The position numbers were made by a program, and so were the translations under genes. The notes beneath the pieces are model-generated. The model did no database searches and was not told the origin of the DNA. It was given only the letters and a program-made list of their open reading frames with translations. From positions 37,075,204-37,139,203 of the forward strand of contig OX381710.1 of assembly GCA_947462335.1 (NCBI GenBank): a stretch of 64,000 bases of DNA, in the 5' to 3' direction. Within the stretch, counting starts at the first letter, position 1. The number at the start of each line of letters is the position of its first letter. Of the stretch, positions 1 to 12,400 are shown piece by piece. Origin of the DNA: Harmothoe impar (taxonomy: Eukaryota > Annelida > Polychaeta > Phyllodocida > Polynoidae).

Positions 1-1745
1 CACTTTGTATGTAATTATTTGCGTTTTTCTATGTGACTCGCGACAAAATCCGCATCAACATGTTTTAAGGGAATTTATATTTTTTTTAAACCAGAGTGGA
101 TCTCTTGAAAGTGCGTAAATATTTCCTGTGTGTGAACATCATGATTAGGTGCTGCAATTGCTGATGATTAATGAGGTATGCAATATTTTAAAGCAACTTT
201 TGTAATCTTGGATTATCCTACTGATTTTTGTATTCGCCACTAGCAAGATTGAGATTCATACATGTAAGGGGACCCCTCAATTCGGCTCCTGGCTTCTTGA
301 TTAGATGTGAACAAATTAATGAATATGCTGGTCACAAATGATTAACTCGGTGTATGTACGATGCATTACTTTAAAGCGGCCTTGGGTGCCTACTTTGCTA
401 CGTCCTGAGTCACAGTGCTGGGGGTCCTGTGTAACCATGTACCGTGCCCTGGGGTGGGCTGAATAATGTTGCATTATCATGACCTTAATGCAGGTGCAAA
501 GCCAAATGAAACTGATGGCAGAAAGAGCAGTTTAAAACTTCACTATTTACAAATCTTTAAAAAGGTCACATTTGAGATCAGAGAAATATAGCACAAGTGT
601 TAACAAGGTGTGGTTGAGAAGATGACTGTTTGGGCATTACTGTTGTCTACTTTAGTATCTACAGTCTGTACAAGTTGAGTGCACCCCAGGGGACCCCGAG
701 TCACAATGCAGTGTAGCATGATGCACATTCCGAGTCACAGCCTGCATCCCAGTGTACTTAAAAAGACTTAAATCACCATCAGTTTAACTTGACCAAATCA
801 AGGTATTCTTTACACAACAAGCAGAACAGTTAACAAAATATGCAGACTTAACAAATTCGTTATTTTTGTACAGCGGCCTTATGCGCATTGCCTGGGCTCG
901 TTCTGTGTTCAAAAAGACAAATTCAACAAAAAAGAAAATCAAATAATTACCCTACCAATACCTTGTTTTGGTCATGATACACTTTTCCACAAGTTATGCT
1001 TGCCAAAGAGAGTTAAGATTGTGAAGGGTTTGATATAGGGGTTTGACCTGACTAGCATTGTGAGATCTCTGCGCCCTGTGCGGCGCGCGTTCCTCCTTGA
1101 CTGACCATGTCGTAACGCCGGTACCAGCAGGCTGAACTATGCACCCTGGGTTCCGGCCAGCTGTGCCTGCGCGAAGGCACGGCCAAAGGAGGTGTATTTT
1201 GAGATTGGTACATATGCATTTTTCTTAACCTGTTGTCAACCAAGCTCCTTGGGTTGCCTTACTCGGACTGAGTACGGGAGTGTACTTGTGTACCACATTT
1301 TATATATATACATATATAATACACACATCCATCTTCCACAGCCGGTTCAGAGTTGTTTGCATTTTTGCATGATTTATATTACTGCTTTCTGCGGAGTCGA
1401 CAGTTGTTTGGTATGGTTACGATAAAGGCGATGGTGATGTTTGTGGATTCAGTGTTGTCTGCAAGCCTTGACTCCTGCACCGATGTAAAACACGTAGACC
1501 TAGCTCTGTAGGAACCGTGCCGCGACACGGATTACCAGCCTCTCTTCCATGATACAATGTTTGTACGATTGACTGGATCTCCTTTTATTCGCCATTTTAA
1601 AGGTTCAATGTTAATTTATATATCCCATCAAGTAATTAATAAATGGAAGAAATGTAATAATTTTATCTTCTTTCCCACGTTGCAGTTTTGTTATAAGTGT
1701 ACTTGGATGGTATTTCAATAAAGTATTTTTGTTTGCTTCTAGTAA
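1..1745 (+). other. Probable 3' UTR of an upstream gene (no coding sequence seen)
   Basis: No conserved reading frame is visible on either strand. An AATAAA hexamer at 1717-1722, followed by T/G-rich sequence, fits a plus-strand cleavage and polyadenylation site, so this stretch may be the 3' UTR of a gene whose coding part lies left of the window. A GC-rich patch lies at about 1065-1190. The assignment is inference; the stretch could equally be intergenic. Confidence 0.3.
1717..1722 (+). terminator. Candidate poly(A) signal AATAAA
   Basis: AATAAA sits in the context TTTCAATAAAGTATTTTTG with a downstream T/G-rich element, the usual arrangement for an animal polyadenylation site on the plus strand. 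Confidence 0.4.
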
Positions 1746-2483
1746 AACCGTGTTACTTGTTTTATATTCATGAGAAAATGTTAACAGAAAAAAAGATACA
1801 AGTTCGAACATGTACCAATACTTAAAGGAGGAGCATCACTTCCATGATAAATATGAAACTACATTCATACCAACACTTCCAAGTAATCACAACCAGGGTC
1901 TTGAAAGCTATCTGGTTCGTCATGAAATTTTGTAATAATTTGCCGTGTCTTGGAATATGGAAAATGAAATCTATAATATACCATTCGCTTTCAATATTTT
2001 AGACATTTTCTCAGGGACCAAGCCCCCTGGCCTGACCCCCGCTAGAATGTCATGGAAAATTGATGTGTTTATCATGGAATTTCAAATCTGAATTTTTTGT
2101 GGGAAGCCTGCACAACGTCAGAAAACATCGATCTTACAGACCCCTCAAAATGTGCGTGTACATATTTATCCTAGTAAAATTGATAACTCGAACAAGGGAC
2201 AGTTTTCTGTAGTGATTATAATTGCAAAGTGAAGATAATGGAAAACTAATTTTGGACTTTTTGAACTCCCATAATCAGGAAGTGTTTCCGATCAATCCCA
2301 ACCCATAACTAAGATATAAATGTATGGGTGTCGGTAATTAACTAGAATCTCATTATCTGGTCCATTATCGGAGTAACGGAAGTGGCTTTGCATAAACTAT
2401 GATAATGACTAAGGTCTTCTGCTCTATGTACACATAGGAAACTATGAGTAGGTCCATTCAATTAATATCTCCTTGTGTACATA

Positions 2484-2528
2484 TACTCTCGTTCCCAAAT
2501 CCTTCCGAAGGGTTTGGGAACGAGAGTA
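2484..2528. repeat. Near-perfect hairpin, 21-bp arms
   Basis: Arm 2484-2504 is the reverse complement of arm 2508-2528 with one mismatch, leaving a 3-base loop (CCG). Similarity extends weakly outward through GTGTACATA-type sequence on both sides. It may be a small foldback element; no known family was recognised. Confidence 0.75.
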
Positions 2529-2817
2529 GTGTACATACTCCACCACCTAGGTACCTGTTATGCACTGATTTCCAAACCCCCAATTATTGAAAAAAAAATC
2601 GTCTTGTAGAAAAAATAAACCCGTCTTAAAGGCTGAGTTTTACGGTACAACGGATGTGAGTAATTGTCGACCCATTAGGTACCTTCATGCATCCATGTTG
2701 GGCAATTAGGTTTCAAATATATGTAGAGCCTCGCCCCGACCCCTCCTTCGTATTTCCGTCACAGTAAATAGAAGCACACCCATAGTGTCCATAGCTGTCT
2801 ACATATCTCTACCAGTA

Positions 2818-2978
2818 CCGTATTCGACGTAATAAGCGCCCTGGCCGCTTATTAACTTATTTTCATGTTGTTTTTAGTACTTTATTTGTCACCAAAATCG
2901 TGAAAATAGTCTTTGTTCTAGTCTAAAAATACCCCAAAAAGGGGGGGAGGGCGCTTATTACTGGTACCACGAATACGG
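2818..2978. mobile_element. TA-flanked MITE (Tc1/mariner-like)
   Basis: The element starts CCGTATTCG and ends CGAATACGG, and is bounded by TA at 2816-2817 and 2979-2980, matching the TA target duplication of Tc1/mariner transposons. The arms also share TAATAAGCGCCC. At 161 bp with no reading frame it is a non-autonomous element. Its ends resemble those of the element at 28217-28439 only in the first few bases. Confidence 0.6.
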
Positions 2979-3035
2979 TATATGGGATATATGGGATGGG
3001 ATAAACACACAAATATAATGTATATATATGTATAC

Positions 3036-3041
3036 TTTATT
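3036..3041 (-). terminator. Candidate poly(A) signal of the Maf gene
   Basis: On the minus strand this reads AATAAA in the context TTCAATAAAGTATAC, about 420 bases past the Maf stop codon. A second minus-strand AATAAA lies at about 3124-3129. Use of either is inferred from position only. Confidence 0.4.
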
Positions 3042-3459
3042 GAACTTGCTGCCCATGTACATTGGTATCTATCACTTAATTAAACAGTAATAGATTGTGA
3101 GTATCCAATCCAAATATCGCATTTTTATTTCATTTCTAAAACCACCATGACATACGAGAAACAATATAAGAACTCGAATATCAGTACTTGTGGACTACTT
3201 TCCAAAGTCTCTTCTTCAGGCTTGACCCTACAATAAGTCCCCGACCAGATTAATCGATATAAAGCTCATCACAAGTGTTCTTAATTTACAATCTCATAAT
3301 ATGTATTCTATGAACACTCCCATTAAATCTAGATTTATAATCTATCAACATAATCAATTTCAAAAATAAAAGTACCATAATTCATAAAGCAAGGATACTG
3401 AAAATATTCATTTGACATTGTAGATGAGAATATTGCCTACGGTAGTACATGTATCGAGG

Positions 3460-6400
3460 CTATCCTAGTCGTTCTGCTTGATATACGTTTGATAGCTCTT
3501 TCGCAAAGCGATGCAGTGGGAATCCCATAACATTAAAATAGTCTCCTCGTATAGATTCGACCAGCGTGCCTCCTGCCGCCTGGATCCCGTATCCACCCGC
3601 CTTGTCCCTGCGAAATATGTAAGGTTTTACATTAAGAAAACTTCTGATTGTGCCTAAGGCAGCTGCCTCTGAGAAAACTACTACTTAATTGGTTGCAAGC
3701 CATTCAATAAGTACTGCACATCTCCTAAATGCACGTGAAATATCAATTCAATTTTTTGAACTTCTGAACAAACTACCCAGTATCTACACCCAAATGCAGC
3801 TATATGGTTCAATGCCGTCAATAGTCTGCTCAGATGGACATAACAAATGTATAAATAATTCTTAATAAATATGATGTGTACCAGTATATCATTTCATGCA
3901 CCGTATACTTTCTTGAAGGTGATTTTTATAAACTTAATTTGTAGATATTAGTAGATATTACAGATGGAAGGCTGTGGAACGATGAGTTGGGATGATACAA
4001 TGGATAGGAAATAATATTTTCTATTCATTGTATTTTCCCAACTCATCCCAAAAGGTATTTTTCTGGTTATATTATAATAAATATGTAGTATGTTAACATC
4101 TTTCAGTCCATATAGAAGAAAAGAAATGTCGCATTATTTAATATATACCTGGGACATTATAATGCTGGCGTATCCGTAGAGAATATAGAGTAGCAACTTA
4201 CATGGGTTCACCTGTCTTGATATACTCTCGTATCACCTCTGGCGAAACCGTAGCAAAACTGACCTCTGTTCCCTCATAGAATGTCCTCGTGTCTAGGGTC
4301 CCATCTGTTCAAGAGGAGAAAATGCAATGTACTATTGATCATTGCTCTGTGAGGTGTAGGGTTTATATCAGGAATGGTTGGCTATACACAGATGTAGTCT
4401 ATCTGCTACATAGCGTATCAGGCCTACCGGTACGTATAATCTATATAGCTTCTTGTTCTTTTTGGTGAAGAAAGATTTGATATAATTTGGAGCACATGCA
4501 ATCGTACCTTTCAAGAACTCTGTGACTATTAAATGGCAGGGGAAAGGCGTCTTTTCAATAAATCATAATGGAATAACAGCAACATGAAAGGATTATACAT
4601 GTACTAATGAAATCTATGTACATGTACACGTAACAACAAATCTACTCACCCTTGGATCTCGTTATCAAAACGACGCCCGTATAGACAGTATGACTCCTAC
4701 CACTGAAACTGTTGATGACACATTTCATTTTGAGTATACATACGTATAATGGGATCAAAAAGATTGGATCAAAGATGAAGACGACGACTGTATGATTTAG
4801 GTTATAGCACAACATGCCATTAAGCTAGTCTAACCTGCTATTAACTTCATGCAATATTTGTCTTTATCAAAAAAATGCAATATTTGTCTTTATCATAAAA
4901 CCATAGACCAAGAACTAGATTCGTGCACTGTAAAATTGAATATACATATATTCAAGCTATGACTGCTCTATCATCCACCTGCAAAGACAAAAGGGGAATT
5001 CCGAAAAATTAACTGTCATGTGTCCCCGTGATATAAATACTACAGAACTAGTAGTCATATAGTTAGGTAAAATAGATCAGAAAAGTTTGCCATAATAGAC
5101 AAAGTATGCTCGGAGGCCCATTAGGCCACACCGACTGATTTTGGTTTTCAAAAAATGGTGAGGGCAGGCGATTTTATTTTTCCAATTTTTCATTTGTCTC
5201 AGACAATCTTGAGTTTTTGGTGGCCATCTTGGATTTTCCCAAACTGCAATTTTGATCCAAAATATGGATTCTACACCCTAGATAACCCTAAAATCCATGT
5301 ATTACACAAGGAAATCAGACAATCTTGAATTTTTTGGCGGCTATCTTGGCAGCCATCTTGGATTTTCCCAAACTGTAATTTTGATCCAAAATATGGATTC
5401 TACACCCTAGAAAACCCTAAAATCCATGTATCACACAAGGACATCAGACAATCTTGAGTTTTTGGCGGCCATCTTGGCAGCCATCTTGGAATTTTCCAAA
5501 CTGTAATTATGATCCAAAATATGGATTCTACACCCTAGATAACCCTAAAATCCATGTATTACACAAGGACATCAGACAATCTTGAGTTTTTGGCGGCCAT
5601 CTTGGCAGCCATCTCGGAATTTTCCAAATAGTAATTTTGACCCAAAATATGGGTTCTACACCCTAGATAACCCTAAAATCCATGTATTACACAAGGAAAT
5701 CAGACAATCTTGAATTTTTTGGCGGCTATCTTGGCAGCCATCTTGGATTTTCCCAAACTGTAATTTTGATCCAAAATATGGATTCTACACCCTAGAAAAC
5801 CCTAAAATCCATGTATCACACAAGGACATCAGACAATCTTGAGTTTTTGGCGGCCATCTTGGCAGCCATCTTGGAATTTTCCAAACTGTAATTATGATCC
5901 AAAATATGGATTCTACACCCTAGATAACCCTAAAATCCATGTATTACACAAGGACATCAGACAATCTTGAGTTTTTGGCGGCCATCTTGGCAGCCATCTT
6001 GGAATTTTCCAAATAGTAATTTTGACCCAAAATATGGATTCTACACCCTAGATAACCCTAAAATCCATGTATTACACAAGGAAATCAGACAATCTTGAAT
6101 TTTTTGGCGGCTATCTTGGCAGCCATCTTGGATTTTCCCAAACTGTAATTTTGATCCAAAATATGGATTCTACACCCTAGATAACCCTAAAATCCATGTA
6201 TTACACAAGGAAATCAGATAATCTTGAGTTTTTGGCGGCCATCTTGGCAGCCATCTTGGAATTTTCCTAATTGTAATTTTGATCCAAAATATGGATTCTA
6301 CACCCTAGATAACCCTAAAATCCATGTATTACACAAGGAAATCAGACAATCTTAGTTTTTGGCGGCCATCTTGGCAGCCATCTTGGAATTTTCCTAATTG

Positions 6401-9400
6401 TAATTTTGACCCAAAATATGGGTTCTACACCCTAGATAACCCTAAAATCCATGTATTACACAAGGAAATCAGACAATCTTGAATTTTTTGGCGGCCATCT
6501 TGGCAGCCATCTTGGATTTTCCCAAACTGTAATTTTGATCCAAAATATGGATTCTACACCCTAGATAACCCTAAAATCCATGTATTACACAAGGACATCA
6601 GACAATCTTGAGTTTTGGCGGCCATCTTGGAATTTTCAGAATAATAATTTTGATTTCTACACCCTGGATATTACACAAGGAAATAAGACAATCTTGAGGT
6701 TTTGGTACCCCTTTTTTGAATAGTCTAGGTTACATACAATTAGTAGGCCTACATTGATAAAATTGCCTATAGCACCCCCCCCCCCCCCTTTTTTTTTCAA
6801 TAGTCTGGGCTACATTAGTAGGCCTACATTGATAAAATTGCCTAGAGCACCCTCTCCCCTTTTTTTCAATAGTCTAGGCTTCAGTAGGCCTAGGTGGTCA
6901 TTATTCACCCAGACCCCTCTATATGTGACCTGTATCGACCCTGGGTGAAAACGCCCCTTTTTTAAAGTGCATATATATATGTAAAAAAATGGCCCTAGAA
7001 TTATTTTAACGAATAGATAAGTGAAGTCCCACTTCTACCTTTATGATGAAAAAAATAATAAAAAAGAAATATTGAGTTTCAAGAAATCATACCAAAAAAT
7101 GTCTTTTCTTTTGTAACTCGGTAAATAATGGCCCTACGGAGCTGAAACTCTGCCTGTAGACTCCTTGTGTAAAAGCACCTCCTTGGGCCGCAATGCAGCA
7201 CCAGACCTGAGGTTAACCAGTGCAACACAGCAGGCGTGACAAACATGAGCGAATACTTTTTTCAACAAAATAAAGATCTTCGTTTAGCTACTGGACTAAA
7301 ACTTTTATCATGAAAATAAAGATTTCTCGCGAGCTCTCGGCCCGAGGCTCTTGGACTAATGGCGCCCGCTGCGCTGATTGGACGGGCCAGAATCACGCCG
7401 CAGACATCGTCATTTGGGCGGCAGGCGGCAAGGAAACTGCTAATGTCCGTGAATTGTGTTGCGGGGGGGGGGGGGGGCCTGATAATTAGAGGTGTAATCG
7501 ATGTACTTAGTCTTTGATAGGGTATTTAGGCCTAATTTATGTAGCGTTCATCCAAATAAAGGATATTTTCTCTTGCGTATATGGAGAAAGCACTCGCGGC
7601 CTGCCACTGTCTGGCACTGTCAAGTAGTCAAACCGAGCGGCCACATTTTTTTCGTCTCAATTTTGCCCCGATCCATCAAGTTAATAACCCTCAACCAATT
7701 TTTCTGGGGGGGCTATGGCCTAATTCATCTATTGTATGTGTAAGTATAGGATGTTTTGTAGCACTAAGGCTTAGTTTCCATTTCAAATAATGCATTTTAA
7801 CTCTCAAACGAAGTCAATTTTGGGTCAATGTTGGGGACGCTGTGCGAAGGAGGAACACGCCGAACAAAATGGCGTGTCCTTCTGCTGAAAGGCCGTAGTA
7901 CGACCTCTTCTTTTGTCCACTTAGTATGATGTGACCGAAATGAAAATAAGGGTAACAAAGAGAAGATGTGGGAACAGCAATTCTTTTAGCTTTATTTGTC
8001 ATGTTTGATATAGCTCCTGTTTCAGCAGAAGTTGGGTTAATGTAGCTGAGAAGATGATATTCACCTTGGTGCAACTTCAGTTTTGCCAAAAAAATATTGA
8101 TTTCATGAAAAAGTGGAAAAAAAAGAGATATAATTTTTTTGGCAAAAAAAATCATTTCTCAACATGTTTGGATATGGCAGTTCATCATTCTGCTGGGAAA
8201 AAAACATGATTATCTGCTGTATTTAGCTGTTTAAATGGAAAATGGGAATCTGAAACTTGCATAACTATAGGCTAGTCGACCCCAGCCAGTGGTATGGAGG
8301 GGGAGTAGCACTTGGTGTGCTTAGTCTGGGTGCCTCCTCGCCAATAATACTACAGAATAAATACCTGGAAAGTATCTCGAATGCATGTTGCTCGTTTGCT
8401 GGTTTTTCGTAAATCTTATCATCCATGGTGACCACTGTGTCTGCCCCTATAATGACATCTGGTGGTCTCTAAAATAAACAAACTCACATTAAAGTAAAGG
8501 TCTTTACTTGAATTAAACAAAACAATTAAATTTGCTCACAACAGGTTGATTGATTGTTAGCTAGTTTAACGTATGAAGGGCACATTTCATTTCCGACTGC
8601 TCACAACTCAGCACTGGTACTCACAAGATATTTCATATAAATTTCTTAGATTTCACACCTGGTTTTAGTACGATTGTAAATGAATGAGTTACCAAACCAA
8701 AACTCTCCAATATACATATAGTGATATATATGCATATAGATTCAAGATGGCTTTATTGACTAAATGTAAGGATACATTCATAAGTTAAGATTGATGATAT
8801 TTTAGACAGTTTCCACATATTGGATAGCTCCAGGTCTGTTTTATTATTTTTTTTTTTTTGGTTTCAACTTGGTCACATCATTTTCATGATTTTATGTGAC
8901 TGCCGAACTTTTTTTTAAAACTCAAAAATTACAATTCAATTGGCGGCTTCTTCCTGGACTAAGGAAAGGGTAGAGACCCATACATGAGTATAAATAGATA
9001 TAAGTGCATCTACTGCACTAGTTTAGTGTGAAAAAGCAAGAGAAAAAAGTTTGTGAGAAGGTGACTATCTCCCCGTCGCCCTTGGGGTGGTAGGTCATAG
9101 AAAATGAAAAAGGATAATGATCCTGTTGGGATGAGATGAGACAAGTTTGTTAAGTTACAATCCTAATATGGCAGATAATACTATGTCTTTTGGCTAATAG
9201 GGCAGCAGCAGGAAGTTCTCGCGTAGTGTTTGAGGCACGTTTTAGGTGGGTGTGGTTCACTCGTATCTAAGTTGGCTACTCTTGTAGCACAACTTGTAGT
9301 TTGATGTCTAGGTTACTCTAGTAACTCTAGGCAGTCTGCCTATGGCTACTCTAGTAGCTCATATGAGAGGGGCTCATGGTAGATATTTGGCTTATAACTG

Positions 9401-12400
9401 CTTCAGTTAAGGTCTCAGATACCTAATGTCTGTGAGGGGCTACTCATGTAGCACTCCTCAACATGGTGCTACATCACTAATGATGATTCTAAAATCTAAT
9501 AATCAATCCTAAAACTGCTAGTGTTTCTAGTTTCTAGGTAGTTATTGTCAGCTGTACGTTCTAGCGGTGGAAAAGGTGTCGGGGGGGGGGGATGGTAAGG
9601 TTGATTACCAACATAACTCAGCCTCCAGAGGGTGTTCATCATATTTCTTTTTGAATTGTGCCACAGACTCTGATGTTTGAACCTCAAGGTGGAGTCTGTT
9701 CGACAGCCTTACTCCTCTATAGTAGGGGCTTCTCTCGAATCGGGCCAGGATATGTCTTGCCTGTGGGAATTTTATTTTCTGGTCAGCTCTGGTTCTGGGG
9801 TTTTCTACTGGCTTCAAGCCGAGCTTCCTGGTCTGTTTGAACATAAACAGGGCCAACTGTTTTTCTCTCCTTTTATCTAACCTTTCTACATCGCACTGGG
9901 TATGAAGCAGATTGGTGTCCGTCCTGATACTAAAGGTCTTTGTTATAATGCGTAATCCTCTGTTCTGGAGGCGCTGCAGTTTATCTGTTTGGTCTCTGTT
10001 GGCACCATCTATTATAAAACTGCAATAATCAAAATAGGGGAGAATGGTTTGCTTATATACTATCTTGGCTATAGCTTCTTCCATGAGGTATCTCAGTTTT
10101 CCAAACATGAAGAGCTTGTGTCCTATTGTGGATCTGGATGCCGCCATCTGCTGGTTGAGGGTGAGCCCAGCATCAACCTTGACTCCTAGGTACTTATACT
10201 CTGGTGGAGAGTCCAGGACCGTGTCTCTTATCTTAATTTCAAGATGGCTGGCCCTTTCTGCCTTTTTCTTGCCGGTATACCATACAGCCTGCGTCTTTTT
10301 AGCATTGATAGTCAGACCATGCTTGTGACACCAGGCCACTAACCTATCCAGGTCTTGTTGGATGTCCTGTTGTACAATCTTGGGGTCTTTATCCTTGGCT
10401 AGTAGAACAATATCATCGGCGTACATCATAATCTCTGTGTTGGTGACAAGTGAGCTAACTTGATTTACATACAGAATGAACAGCAGCGGGCCGAGTATGG
10501 AGCCCTGGGGGACTCCGAATCTGACCTCCTGTTCCCCTGATTTCATTCCATTCAGAACTGTGCTCTGTCTTCTGCTAGAGAGATAACTGCCTATCCATTT
10601 TAAAAGTGGTTTATTTATACCTATTTCATGTAATTTTTTCAGTAGGAGGGTGTGATGAATCGAGTCAAATGCTTTACTAAAGTCGACATAGCAGGCACAC
10701 GCTATTTTGCCCTCATCTCGTGCACTATACAAATAATTAAGTAGGTCGTATACTGCCTCTGGTGTTCCTTTTCCTTTTTCAAAACCATATTGCTTGGGCG
10801 ATATTAAATTATTTTCTGTGGCTATATTTGTCAGGTGTTTGTGAATTATTTTCTCCATGAGTTTTCCAGGCACTGGTAACAGGCTGACTGGTCTCCAGTT
10901 CGATACTTCTGTCAGCTTGCCAGTCTTGGGTATAGGTACCACTGAGGCTGCAGCTGATGATATACAATAACAGTCGACAGATATTATTTGGGACATTTTC
11001 CTATTACATGTATCATCATGTTTTCTATAATATTCCATATACTCTCATTAGGATGGAATATTTGCACCTTTATATCATGCTATATTTATCAGAAGTTGAC
11101 ACACATGAAGTCACTTGTAATCATTTCAGGTACAGTGAACCCCTTTACATTTTGTATGACAAGACTAAGGCTAAGATTAACAGCGTTTGGTGCTAAATGT
11201 GTCTTGGAATGATTAACTGGATTGAGATAAGATTAACTTGGCACAGCCTAAAAGATACGGGTAAGTTTTCCCACCTAGGAGAGGAGAGTGGGACAGTGCG
11301 GGCAACACATATGTGCCTCTACATGGGTCCCCAGAATTTTGACCGTGTCGCCGTGTCGATTTTTAGCTACAGGGCCATGTCATCGTGTCAATTTTTAGGT
11401 ATAAAAGAACTTAGAGAAAAATCGCTGTGGGTCGATTTTTATCCTAATTTTCCTGTGTCCGTCGATTTTTAAAATGGCCTAAAAGGGCCGTGTTGCCGTG
11501 TCGGCCGTGTCGATTTTTACCCATGGAGAGGCACACATATACTTTTGTTGGAATTATTACTGCTGTACAAAGTCATCTCTGTACATAAAACCATTGTTAC
11601 CACTTTATAAACTACCACGATTGTAGCGAAATACTGAGTTACCATGTCGGGTAGAAATACCCTGCTGTATCGATTCTTGGATGCAAAACAAATGGACCGG
11701 TCAAAACTGAAAATCATAATTAGTTTATAAACTGTTATGAGTCTACGTAACCAAGAAAACAACAAAAAAAAAACACTGCCATATCAATTGCAATACACAA
11801 TGTTAAATCTATCTTACCTTATCATTTTTTAGTCTGTTGGAAACCTCCAGTGCTTTTCCCCTTGCAGTTTCAATGACGTATTCATACGGATGGGAAAAGC
11901 TGCTCTTATCTAGTGACTCCTCAAAGGTCGATGGTATCACCTCACATTTTAATCCCTGCAAATCAAGTGAGAACACTTATTAGGATGAAATTTTCACACC
12001 TTTAAATTGATTGACGACGTGATATCTTTATCTATATATCAAACATGTACCTATTATACCGGTATGTGTATTGAACTTTGATTTGAAGACCACCTCCGGA
12101 GGTTTTGAAAAATATGAGAAAACCAGAATATACCACTGCAGACATACTGTTTTGAATAATCCTTTAGTATATGTGACATAAATATGTGAATAAAGTGGTG
12201 TTTTTAGCAAAAATAGTAAATCCCTCCAAATACTGAATTGGTCAATGTGTGCTTTCCTCACTTTGCACAAGGGGGCACTGCTGTACATGGTCTGCTGTGA
12301 GAGGCCGTTGCTAAGTACATGTGTGAGAGAGAGTGTGTGTGTGTGTTTGTGGGGGGGGGGGGGTGTAGTTGTACCCACATACCCCCCCCCCCCCCCCCCC

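Noticed and set aside
5140..6690. CRISPR-like array
   Set aside because: The repeats are head-to-tail copies with no unique spacers, in a eukaryotic intron.
7320..7450. GC-rich CCAAT-containing patch as an internal promoter
   Set aside because: Composition is suggestive, but no exon, donor or conserved frame could be linked to it.
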